Below are positions 43,442 to 51,257 of a stretch of 64,000 nt of DNA, in pieces (the first letter of the stretch is position 1; every line of letters starts with the position of its first letter). A program made the translations under genes and the position numbers. Source of the DNA: Myroides odoratus. GTDB lineage: Bacteria; Bacteroidota; Bacteroidia; Flavobacteriales; Flavobacteriaceae. A model generated the notes under the pieces. That model ran no database searches, was not told where the DNA came from, and saw nothing but the letters and a program-made list of their open reading frames with translations. The stretch lies in NCBI RefSeq assembly GCF_001549985.1, contig NZ_LROZ01000008.1:83991-147990 (forward strand), written 5' to 3'.

Positions 43442-45337
43442 TTATAATTCAATATCGTATTTCTTTCTCAAAAAAGTTTCAATACTAGCCTTCTTTGTTA
43501 ATTTCATAAATTTTCTTCTTTCACTTTCAGTAAAATCTGGAATACTAAAGTTCTTAATATAATTTTTAGCCAAAGCATAATAATCATTAGCATATGGCTT
43601 GCTTGTATATCTAATGTAATACCAAAAGACATCAGTTAATAAGATTTTTTGAATAAACCTTAAATCCTCTTCAGAATCCGAAACAACAGCATATCCATTA
43701 TAAAAAAGCAAATCTTCTTCATTGGTAAAAACAAAATAAGGTTGATCTGATATATATGGAAACAATAATTTTTTACCTATAATATTTAACGCTTGTGTTC
43801 TACCATAAGCATACCAAGTTTCATATTCTCTTTGTCCCTTATCTCTTTTTGCTAATTCATCTTTTTGTTGCAATAAATAATCATACGCATGAGGATAATT
43901 ATTTTTAAAGACATCCTCATCTATAATTCTAATTGAACGATCAATTTTTGATTGAAAAATATCAGTATTGTTTTTTTCGGTTATTGTATATGGGAAAATT
44001 ATTTTCTCTTCATATCTTTTTAAATCAGCTTCATCCTTTAAAATATTTGGTTTAATCGCATTTTGACAAATATTTTTTTCTACAGAATATTGTTTGTCAT
44101 TTTTTTTAAAGTAATAAAACCTTTCATCTTCTTTGTATGGTGTAAATAGATAAATACTATTACGTAAAGTTGCAAAACCATTTTTTATATTAAATAAATC
44201 CCCTAATCTTTTTCCTGAGTTTTCTAACTTATACAAGTTCGTTTTAATATTGATATTCTCTAGTTGCCAACCATCAAAATCATTTAATCTATCATATTCA
44301 AAATCAATAAAATCACTATCAGACAGACTGTTAATTTTATTAGGAGATACATTAGTATAAAAAAGATTCCCTTGGCTCTTCTGTATGAGACAAATACAGG
44401 TATATGTTAATCGAGTTTTGAATACTTGTTTGTTACCAAAATCAATTAATTTAAAATAATAACCACATTCATTAAAAAATTTACGTAACGCCCTACCATT
44501 TAAACTCCTATAAAAATTATTAACTGTAATATAACCCAATATACCATCCTCTTTTAAAAAATTCAATCCTATTTGAAAGAAAGGGATATAAAGATCCAAC
44601 TTACCTGTAGAAGAAACAGTCCACTTCTTCATAAGATTTTTAGTCTGCTTTTCTAAGTTAGAAGAACCAACATAGGGAGGATTTCCTATAATAGCGTCAA
44701 AACCACCATTATCATCCAAAACAGCAATTTGATTCCAATCAAACTCCAAAGCATCTCCTTTAAACAAATTAAAAAGAAACTCTTCCCTATCTTCACCGTT
44801 AATAATTGCGTGTAGAATCAATAATATTTTTGTTCTAACAACACTATAATCTTGAATATCTAATCCATATAAGTTCTCTCTATAAATATCATAAAACGAC
44901 TTATTCAACCTAATACGATATTCATCTGCAATTGTTTTAAAGAACCCTCCACAACCACAAGCAATATCACCGAATTTTAAATTATAAAGTTCAATTTCCT
45001 GATTCTTAAATTCATCTAAAATATGTTTAACAAGATAATCTCTAATATATTTTGGGGTAAAAACAGCGCCATTAACTTCCTTGTCTTGTGGTGATATAAC
45101 AAATTCAAAAAGCTCAAGTAATAATTCTATATCAAATTTATCATCAAAAAAAGACACAAATCTCTTCAGGCGCAAAACCTCAGCTTCATCATTGTTATTA
45201 ATTATGAATTCCCTTAAAAAAACATTATTAACTTCATTTATTTCATTGATATATAAGAAAGAAGATACTAATAATTTGTTTATATCATTCTCTTTGTATG
45301 TGTATTCTCTAAGGTATCTCAGAATATTCTGATTCAT
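43442..45337 (-). CDS. N6-adenine DNA methyltransferase (Eco57I/TaqI-like)
   Basis: A 631-residue gamma-class methylase. Upstream helices with AVFTPKYIRD (91-100, motif X), motif I DIACGCGGF (124-132) for S-adenosylmethionine, and motif IV NPPYVGSS (219-226) mark an N6-adenine enzyme. The region about 385-620, with LGDLFNIKNGFATLR, IIFPYTITE and KKLLFPYISDQPYF, looks like a TaqI-type target-recognition domain. No nuclease motif is seen in this protein, so it is a separate methylase and not a type IIG fusion. It begins 2 bp after the stop of the preceding gene (45340) and belongs to the same operon; the nuclease gene follows. Confidence 0.9.
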   Translation of the reverse strand: MNQNILRYLREYTYKENDINKLLVSSFLYINEINEVNNVFLREFIINNNDEAEVLRLKRFVSFFDDKFDIELLLELFEFVISPQDKEVNGAVFTPKYIRDYLVKHILDEFKNQEIELYNLKFGDIACGCGGFFKTIADEYRIRLNKSFYDIYRENLYGLDIQDYSVVRTKILLILHAIINGEDREEFLFNLFKGDALEFDWNQIAVLDDNGGFDAIIGNPPYVGSSNLEKQTKNLMKKWTVSSTGKLDLYIPFFQIGLNFLKEDGILGYITVNNFYRSLNGRALRKFFNECGYYFKLIDFGNKQVFKTRLTYTCICLIQKSQGNLFYTNVSPNKINSLSDSDFIDFEYDRLNDFDGWQLENINIKTNLYKLENSGKRLGDLFNIKNGFATLRNSIYLFTPYKEDERFYYFKKNDKQYSVEKNICQNAIKPNILKDEADLKRYEEKIIFPYTITEKNNTDIFQSKIDRSIRIIDEDVFKNNYPHAYDYLLQQKDELAKRDKGQREYETWYAYGRTQALNIIGKKLLFPYISDQPYFVFTNEEDLLFYNGYAVVSDSEEDLRFIQKILLTDVFWYYIRYTSKPYANDYYALAKNYIKNFSIPDFTESERRKFMKLTKKASIETFLRKKYDIEL

Positions 45338-45339
45338 AT

Positions 45340-46056
45340 TTAGTTTATATAAAGTGGAAAAATTTTACTAACAGTAAAATCATTATGTGTGTTTGAAGTA
45401 TCAAATGCTTTAAAATATGGCATCCATAATCTTTCTTGCGCCCTTTTTATAATAACTTGATAATCATAATCTTGCAATATACTGTTTACAAATTCGTAAT
45501 CTTTTCTATTGTAGAAATTATTAATAATAAAATTAAAGCCTAAAAAAATATCCATTGGTGGATGCGGAAGTCTAGGGTTCGCGAGAATTCCTAAATCTCC
45601 TTTTTCACAGTCTCGAATAAAATCACCTCCAAATTGGAAATGATATGATGGATGTGTAAATTTTGGTACTCCATCACTTCCATCATCTGATTCAATATGT
45701 TTATCTAAGTGCCAACAACTTTTTAATGTTTCATATCTATCTGATATATGCCCCTCTATATTAATTTCAAACAAAAAATTAGAGATACAATCTACATTGG
45801 TTATCTTTTCTTCGAGTGTACAAAGAATATTATTAAAATACACATAATACTCTTCCATTTCAGGCTGGCTACCTGCAATAGTTTTATTAATCTTAAAAAC
45901 GATATCAGTGAAAGAATATTCAAAATTATTTACAGAATAAAACTTTCCCACAAAATCATGAATAGTTTTTACATCACAAGGAATCTTATATTTTTCAATT
46001 AAATCAATCAAAAGTTGTAAATCGTTTTTTAACTCTCTTACATTCCAACAGTCCAT
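45340..46056 (-). CDS. Unknown protein of the methylase-nuclease cluster
   Basis: A 238-residue soluble protein I do not recognise. A helical N-terminal half is followed by a histidine- and aromatic-rich stretch: SCWHLDKH, THPSYHFQFGG, ANPRLPHPP and FLGFNFIINNFY. The repeated histidines could bind metal. It is packed between the receiver gene (5 bp upstream) and the methylase gene (2 bp downstream), so it is an integral part of the operon and not a passenger. No membrane segment or signal peptide. Confidence 0.75.
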   Translation of the reverse strand: MDCWNVRELKNDLQLLIDLIEKYKIPCDVKTIHDFVGKFYSVNNFEYSFTDIVFKINKTIAGSQPEMEEYYVYFNNILCTLEEKITNVDCISNFLFEINIEGHISDRYETLKSCWHLDKHIESDDGSDGVPKFTHPSYHFQFGGDFIRDCEKGDLGILANPRLPHPPMDIFLGFNFIINNFYNRKDYEFVNSILQDYDYQVIIKRAQERLWMPYFKAFDTSNTHNDFTVSKIFPLYIN

Positions 46057-46061
46057 AATTA

Positions 46062-47114
46062 TTATCTAGCTAATTCTCTTAAATATTTCAAATCAGTTTG
46101 ATCTATATACATCTTTACTTCATCTATTTTATCCAATGCATATAGTTTAGAATAATACTCTTTCTCTTGCCATGGCTTAATATCCTTTTTTATTATTTGT
46201 ATCCCATCAAATGGATCTAAAGGAAGATTTGTTCCTTTACAAATCGTCCAGAATTTTGAACTCTTAGACAATGGTGAAACTTCTGCTACATCTAAATCAA
46301 ACCCAAATTTTCCGCGTAACCTATCAACTCTTTCTCTTGCATTTAACCTTCTCAAATCGTTGGTTCCAAAATTATTTTCCCACCAATCCTCAAGCTTTTC
46401 AGCCCACCATCTATTATGCGAATCTTTAAAAATACCTTTGTATTTAAAATCATTAAACAAAGCAAGTAATTCATTCCAGCCCTTAGAAGTTCTTCGTACC
46501 CCTAACCTTGCTGCCAAAACATCTTCTCCTATTAATGCACCAATTGCATAAATCAGATTATCATTTATAAATCGACTATACTCATAGATTTGTCCTTTTT
46601 TTGGTTCTAGTTTTTTAAAAATTAATGAATGAATTAACAGTAAGTCTTTTTCTTCTAAGCCTAGTATTTTTAATAAATCAAATTCAAATTTTAGAATTTG
46701 ATTATACGAATCTATATACGATAATATACGTTCTTTGAAAAAACCTCTTTCGGCAATTAGAATTTGCTTCTCAATAGAATAATCGAATAAATCCTGATTT
46801 AGAAAATCTTTATAAAAATCTGCTATTTTAGTTTCATTAGATATTAATATAATCGGAATTTCTTTAAAGTTTGCTCGATGTTTATTTCTCAAAGTTGCAG
46901 CTATAGTTGGAGCATCATAATACACTTTCTGTTGACCACTATTCAGTCTATAATCCATAATTATTGCAGAAGGATTATAGGCGTTAATTTTATCAACAAC
47001 ACAATTCATATCCCTTTCTGGGTCATATTGCTCAACTTCAAATCCTAATTTTTCTAAATCTGTTTTTCTACTATCAGACTCTAAATCCTCTATGTAAAAT
47101 AATTTATAAGCCAT
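46062..47114 (-). CDS. Response-regulator receiver protein with unknown C-terminal domain
   Basis: A 350-residue protein. The N-terminal 125 residues form a receiver: acidic pair Glu9-Asp10 (FYIEDLESD), phosphoacceptor Asp54 (AIIMDYRLN), Ser92 (IILISNE) and Lys116 (YSIEKQ). The C-terminal 225 residues are not a recognisable helix-turn-helix or enzyme; they have GALIGEDVLAARLGVRRTS and DWWENNFGTND segments and appear helical. Its start overlaps the end of the GHKL-kinase gene by 11 bp, giving tight translational coupling. The pairing strongly suggests that the upstream kinase phosphorylates this protein, and that the output acts on the methylase-nuclease complex; the output is inference. Confidence 0.8.
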   Translation of the reverse strand: MAYKLFYIEDLESDSRKTDLEKLGFEVEQYDPERDMNCVVDKINAYNPSAIIMDYRLNSGQQKVYYDAPTIAATLRNKHRANFKEIPIILISNETKIADFYKDFLNQDLFDYSIEKQILIAERGFFKERILSYIDSYNQILKFEFDLLKILGLEEKDLLLIHSLIFKKLEPKKGQIYEYSRFINDNLIYAIGALIGEDVLAARLGVRRTSKGWNELLALFNDFKYKGIFKDSHNRWWAEKLEDWWENNFGTNDLRRLNARERVDRLRGKFGFDLDVAEVSPLSKSSKFWTICKGTNLPLDPFDGIQIIKKDIKPWQEKEYYSKLYALDKIDEVKMYIDQTDLKYLRELAR

Positions 47115-49443
47115 ATTTATCTAATTCTTTATCTGTTGCTGTGGGGACTTCAATATATATTGTTGTAGAAAAATTCTCTTTTGGTGTATCAACATATATT
47201 TTCCCTTTATAACTTGTAATAATATCTTTTACTATTTTTAATCCTAATCCCGTCCCAGTTACTTCATTAGATGAATTTAAAGCATCTAATGTAGTAGGAG
47301 AAGATGTAGTAAAGAATTCTTCAAAAATGCGTTCTTTGAGATCTTCGTCGATACCATCACCCGTATCTGAAAATTTTAAAAAAATTCTATTTTCTATTTT
47401 TCCACATTCAACATGAATTTCTCCTATATTACTTCCTCTTCGAATGGCTTTCTTAGAATTTGTATACAAATTAAATAAGATCGATGACCATTCCGAAGGA
47501 TGCATTGGAGTAGTAAATAAATAATATCCATTTCTTTGTGGTTGGTCAAATTTAATATTACTCTTTTCCGCATCATTTTTGGTACTTTTCCAAAATTCTT
47601 CAACCCTATTATGCAATTCAATTGGTATAAGGCTTCGTACTACGTTTTGGGAGATTACAGCATCAAAATATGAAGTGTAAGACTTGAACGTTTCTACATT
47701 TGACTGTAAAATCAATAGCCTTTTAAAAACCTCTTTTTCAGACTCTAATTTTTCTAATAAAAAATTTATATCAGAATCCATATTTAAGATATAATCTTTT
47801 ACTTCATGGATAAATAAAGCTATTGTCAAACCAACACTACTAAGTACTCTTAGCATTGATCTTTCTCTTAAATATCCTTCTTTTTCTGTTTCTTGTGCTT
47901 TTTGTAATTCTTTTATTTCATTTTTAGCTTGTTGTATTTTCTTTTTTCTACGTCTTCTAATCTCCACACTACTAGAGTCTTTTTCTAGCTCTTTATCAAG
48001 TTCCTCTAAAGTAAAAGCTATATTCTTTATCCTAACTTCTACTGCCTCATAAGTCCCCTCATTCATCTTTTGTCCTGAAACAATCTTGACATTCCTAATC
48101 TCTGCTATTTTGATAACTGAAGTTAATATAGTTCTGTAAATAAAATTCCTTAACTGAATTAATGCTTCATTTTCTACTAACCCCTCTCTACTTGAAGTCT
48201 CATTAAATTCGTTTTCATTATCTATTAATTCAACAAATCCAAAAAAATTAATATTTGCATGTACAGGTAAAACTGACCTCTTTACCGTAGAAGCATCTAG
48301 CCCTAACCAATCATTATTAGGTTCTCCATAGGGCAATACTCTAAAACCATTTCTATATAAGCGAATTCCCCCTTGTGTCCTGGCTAGTTTCCTTATATTA
48401 GACTCCTGCATTTTTGGAACTAAATCAGAATTATATATAAAATAATATGCTACAAACCTTATATTTTTAAGTTTAGAAAAAGGTACACCATTATTGTCAG
48501 GGTCACTACTAATATCTCCAAATTCTGATATATTTAATTTTTTACTTTCTAAAGAGTATAAGCCTCTTCCGTCTTTATCTATTTCACCCTCAATTATTGC
48601 CGTCGCATGATTATATACCATCGTTTTCTCGTCAGCTATAATAATCTTTCTATCATTAATTATTTTTGAAAACTGAACTTTAAAGCCTGGGTCTGTATTT
48701 ATACTATTTTCCTTATCAGTATTAGTTACACTAACAGCATCTGTCTTTACTTTTACTAACGGAAAAGGTTGTAATATATCACCAACATAATTGTAAATCC
48801 TTTTTATTGAAGCTTCTGACCATTTATCTTTTAATAGTTCAATTTTTAATGTAGTTCCTTTTTCACGAATTTTCTCAGTTTTTGTTTGAATTCTATTAGC
48901 AACAGACAACAAATCAATATCATTTAAATATTCATTCCAATTTATTGTAAGAACTAAAGCTTCCTCACTATCAGCTTTTTGCGTTATAATGGTTAACTTT
49001 TCTCCTAACCTTTGGACAGCAAACCTCCCAATTCCTTTTTGCCCAGCTCGTTTACGGTTATATATTTCAGAAAATGGATTATGAATTTTTGACGTTGAAG
49101 ATATCCTCATAAAACCATTTATCAGTTCTTCTCGATTCATTCCTGAACCATTATCTTCAATATAAAGAGTCCCACCAGAATTATCTGTATTTTCGAAACA
49201 AATATGAACTTTTGTTGCATCAGCGTCATAAGAATTTTTTACTAACTCAGAAACTGCCGTTTCTTGCCTAGCAACTAATTCACTACCTAGTCTATCAATT
49301 ACACCAGCATCAACACTAAAACGTATGTTTTCATGATCAAAATCAGCTAATTTAGTAGACAATTCTAAAATTTTACTATAATTAGTCGGATCCTCTTTTA
49401 GAATCAACTCTAATTCTTTTCTTACTGCTTCTTCAGTTTTCAT
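47104..49443 (-). CDS. Dual GHKL protein: MORC/Hsp90-like ATPase fused to a histidine-kinase core
   Basis: A 779-residue soluble protein with two Bergerat-fold ATPase domains. The first (about 40-190) has ELVKNSYDAD (66-75), DNGSGM (97-102) and GQKGIGRFA (134-142), the N, G1 and G2 boxes of Hsp90/MutL/MORC-type ATPases, followed by an S5-like segment to about 450. A charged coiled coil (470-530) leads to a DHp-like helix with His546 in ALFIHEVKDY, then a kinase ATPase domain with N box NLYTNSKKA (658-666), G1 DTGDGI (693-698), F box and G2 GTGLGLKIVKD (730-740). MORC-like GHKL ATPases have been reported in restriction-modification neighbourhoods (Iyer, Abhiman and Aravind 2008). The receiver gene overlaps its 3' end. 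Confidence 0.88.
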   Translation of the reverse strand: MKTEEAVRKELELILKEDPTNYSKILELSTKLADFDHENIRFSVDAGVIDRLGSELVARQETAVSELVKNSYDADATKVHICFENTDNSGGTLYIEDNGSGMNREELINGFMRISSTSKIHNPFSEIYNRKRAGQKGIGRFAVQRLGEKLTIITQKADSEEALVLTINWNEYLNDIDLLSVANRIQTKTEKIREKGTTLKIELLKDKWSEASIKRIYNYVGDILQPFPLVKVKTDAVSVTNTDKENSINTDPGFKVQFSKIINDRKIIIADEKTMVYNHATAIIEGEIDKDGRGLYSLESKKLNISEFGDISSDPDNNGVPFSKLKNIRFVAYYFIYNSDLVPKMQESNIRKLARTQGGIRLYRNGFRVLPYGEPNNDWLGLDASTVKRSVLPVHANINFFGFVELIDNENEFNETSSREGLVENEALIQLRNFIYRTILTSVIKIAEIRNVKIVSGQKMNEGTYEAVEVRIKNIAFTLEELDKELEKDSSSVEIRRRRKKKIQQAKNEIKELQKAQETEKEGYLRERSMLRVLSSVGLTIALFIHEVKDYILNMDSDINFLLEKLESEKEVFKRLLILQSNVETFKSYTSYFDAVISQNVVRSLIPIELHNRVEEFWKSTKNDAEKSNIKFDQPQRNGYYLFTTPMHPSEWSSILFNLYTNSKKAIRRGSNIGEIHVECGKIENRIFLKFSDTGDGIDEDLKERIFEEFFTTSSPTTLDALNSSNEVTGTGLGLKIVKDIITSYKGKIYVDTPKENFSTTIYIEVPTATDKELDKYGL

Positions 49444-49564
49444 ATTGTAAAAATATGTTGTAAAAATAGTGAATCATAATATAAGAAACTACTTTTCAAA
49501 CAATCTTGATTAATAATAAAAAACAACTTGTTCGAATTCGTTATTTTCTAATTTATTCAAAAAA
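49444..49564. other. Gap between XRE regulator and GHKL-kinase gene
   Basis: About 120 bp of A+T-rich sequence. No clear terminator lies in it, so the regulator could be co-transcribed with the downstream cluster. Confidence 0.4.
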
Positions 49565-49783
49565 TTAATAAACATCAACCAAATCCTTCAACTTAATATC
49601 CAAACAATTACAAATATTAATTAGCGTTCCGATAGTTGGATTCGTGCGTCCTTTTTCGATGCGTATTAAGTTGTTATACTCAATATTGAGTCTATCGGCA
49701 AATTGAGTAAGGCTAATATTTTTTCGCTCTCTCTCTGTTCTAATTTTCATGCCTATTTTAAGAATTATTTCTTTTTGATCCAT
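49565..49783 (-). CDS. XRE-family HTH regulator (C-protein-like)
   Basis: A 72-residue single-domain helix-turn-helix protein: MKIRTERERKNISLTQFADRL, NNLIRIEKGRTNPTIGTLINI, with the SLTQFAD and NLIRIEKG helices of the lambda-Cro-like fold (given in parts). Size and position match the controller (C) proteins of restriction-modification systems, which delay endonuclease synthesis. It is the first gene of the minus-strand cluster and faces a divergent lipoprotein gene across 98 bp that contains two near-identical dyads. The regulatory role is inferred. Confidence 0.88.
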   Translation of the reverse strand: MDQKEIILKIGMKIRTERERKNISLTQFADRLNIEYNNLIRIEKGRTNPTIGTLINICNCLDIKLKDLVDVY

Positions 49784-49789
49784 TTCACC

Positions 49790-49852
49790 ATCATTTATGA
49801 TTGATGGTAAATAACTTTGATTATATTTGTATCATTACAATCATATATGATT
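49790..49852. promoter_or_regulatory. Two dyads flanking a divergent promoter
   Basis: ATCAT-TT-ATGAT (49790-49801) and the perfect palindrome AATCATATATGATT (49839-49852) have centres exactly 50 bp apart. Between them TTG (49801-49803), 18 bp, TATATTTG (49822-49829) form a plus-strand promoter for the lipoprotein gene. The dyads are probable binding sites of the adjacent XRE protein and could control both directions. Confidence 0.65.
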
Positions 49853-49881
49853 GAATTATAATAACCTTTAAAACGAATCCT

Positions 49882-50235
49882 ATGTTTAAATTCAAAAAGA
49901 ATATTCTTGTACTACTTCTTAGCTTATTTACACTTTTATCATGCACCGAGAAGAAACAAAATGCTATTGGCTTAGAGGATAGACAAACAGAATCTAATGT
50001 AAACAGCTCTTCTCATGGCTCTAGTAATTCGTCATCTTACAGTACAGGAAGCTCTTCATCCTATTTATCAAAAAAATGCTCTTGGTGTGGAAAATCATTT
50101 AAAGGAGATCATTATACACATATGGGAAAACTGGCTTCTTGTGAAAAGATCAGAAACAAAGCTAGAAGCATTGGAACATTTTGTTCACTAAAATGTTGTA
50201 GTGAAGATCGCAGAAATTCATGTCCAACTTGTTAA
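49882..50235 (+). CDS. Lipoprotein with C-terminal zinc-ribbon-like cysteines
   Basis: A 117-residue protein. The lipobox is LLSC (Cys21). A serine-rich linker (41-63) leads to a cysteine-rich end: CSWC (66-69), Cys87, CSLKC (101-105), Cys106 and CPTC (114-117). The spacing resembles a zinc ribbon or treble clef, which is unusual in an exported lipoprotein. It has its own promoter between the two dyads and precedes another lipoprotein gene by 10 bp. I do not recognise the family. The cysteines could instead form disulfides. Confidence 0.7.
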   Translation: MFKFKKNILVLLLSLFTLLSCTEKKQNAIGLEDRQTESNVNSSSHGSSNSSSYSTGSSSSYLSKKCSWCGKSFKGDHYTHMGKLASCEKIRNKARSIGTFCSLKCCSEDRRNSCPTC

Positions 50236-50245
50236 GAAATAAATT

Positions 50246-50764
50246 ATGATTAAAAAAATTACCTCAGCTCTGTTATTAGGCACTTTATTAATTGGCTCTG
50301 TAGCCTGTTCTTCTTCAGATGACAACACTTCGGGCAGTGAGCAACAAAACAGCTCTAAAAACACATTTAAAATCAATCCTCCATCGTGGTTACATGGGGA
50401 ATGGGGAATAGGGCAACAATATAAACCTGAAATAAAATTCACTCCCAACAATATTATTGGTGATAATTACGGGGCTTTCTATTTTGAGAATTGGCGAGAA
50501 GATTATGATGATTTGAATAGTCCTTATATTGAAAAAAGCGAACCAACTAAATATATTGACATTAAATCAACCAATGACTACTATGAAGCACAATACACAA
50601 CTGGCTTGTCGAAAAAAGGAGTTATTGATGTTAATCTAAAAGTCACAAAAATAGCATCTAATCAAATAAAGGTAGTTGAAACATATTATGATGTTATAAA
50701 TGGCAATGGAAAATACATATCCAAAGAAAAAAATCTTGTGTTATTAACAGGTGAAAACTTCTAA
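50246..50764 (+). CDS. Lipoprotein of unknown function
   Basis: A 172-residue protein with a lipobox (SVAC, Cys21), a low-complexity acidic and serine/asparagine linker (22-40) and a C-terminal domain of predicted beta strands with WLHGEWGIG and YEAQYTTGL. The domain looks like the small lipocalin-like folds found in exported Bacteroidota proteins, but I cannot name it. It is translated 10 bp after the cysteine-rich lipoprotein gene and 3 bp before the next gene, so the three are one operon ending at the terminator near 51140. Confidence 0.75.
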   Translation: MIKKITSALLLGTLLIGSVACSSSDDNTSGSEQQNSSKNTFKINPPSWLHGEWGIGQQYKPEIKFTPNNIIGDNYGAFYFENWREDYDDLNSPYIEKSEPTKYIDIKSTNDYYEAQYTTGLSKKGVIDVNLKVTKIASNQIKVVETYYDVINGNGKYISKEKNLVLLTGENF

Positions 50765-50767
50765 ATC

Positions 50768-51130
50768 ATGCCTTTATATAAAGTTAAATATTATTCTTTT
50801 GGAGTTATCCAGCAAGAAACAATAAAGCTCCCTAGTGGTCATGAAAAAGTAGCTAAAGAGCATTTACTTGAGAAAGGGATTAAAGATGTTTTAATTCTCA
50901 ACGTGGAGCAAGTGATGGATATGAAAGTATTCAACCAGCTTTCCGATGAAATTAAAGAAGAATACAGTATGGAGGATCTTCCCGATTATTATCGTCAACA
51001 CATGGCAGATCAATTTGTAAAAGACAATCGCCCAGCCTTTCTTGACTACATTGGTGTAGATATTTATAAAATAGGTGCATATTGTATTGTAGGTATTATT
51101 ATTCTACTAGTCCTTTTTTTTATTTCATAA
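50768..51130 (+). CDS. C-tail-anchored small protein
   Basis: A 120-residue protein with a soluble N-terminal 95 residues (YKVKYYSFGVIQQETIKLP...EHLLEKGIKDVLILNVEQV; given in parts) and one C-terminal membrane helix (GAYCIVGIIILLVLFFIS). No signal peptide. The gene follows the second lipoprotein by 3 bp. Family and function unknown. Confidence 0.7.
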   Translation: MPLYKVKYYSFGVIQQETIKLPSGHEKVAKEHLLEKGIKDVLILNVEQVMDMKVFNQLSDEIKEEYSMEDLPDYYRQHMADQFVKDNRPAFLDYIGVDIYKIGAYCIVGIIILLVLFFIS

Positions 51131-51135
51131 ACAAC

Positions 51136-51163
51136 AAAGTCGGGATCACTCCCGACTTTTCTT
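51136..51163 (+). terminator. Terminator of the lipoprotein operon
   Basis: AAAGTCGGGA (51136-51145) and TCCCGACTTT (51150-51159) with a TCAC loop and a short T tail. Its sequence is very like the terminator at 54012-54035. Confidence 0.85.
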
Positions 51164-51257
51164 ATATATCTAGTTAAAATAATTTTACTTGAGCCCTTCT
51201 TTTCAATTCACCAATATACTTGACCTAAAACATTAAAAGAAAAGGCAAAAACATTTA

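Noticed and set aside
42353..49783. A known type I, type III, BREX or DISARM system
   Set aside because: No HsdR/HsdS, Res helicase, PglZ, BrxC/L or DrmA/B-like protein is present; the methylase is a single Eco57I/TaqI-like protein.
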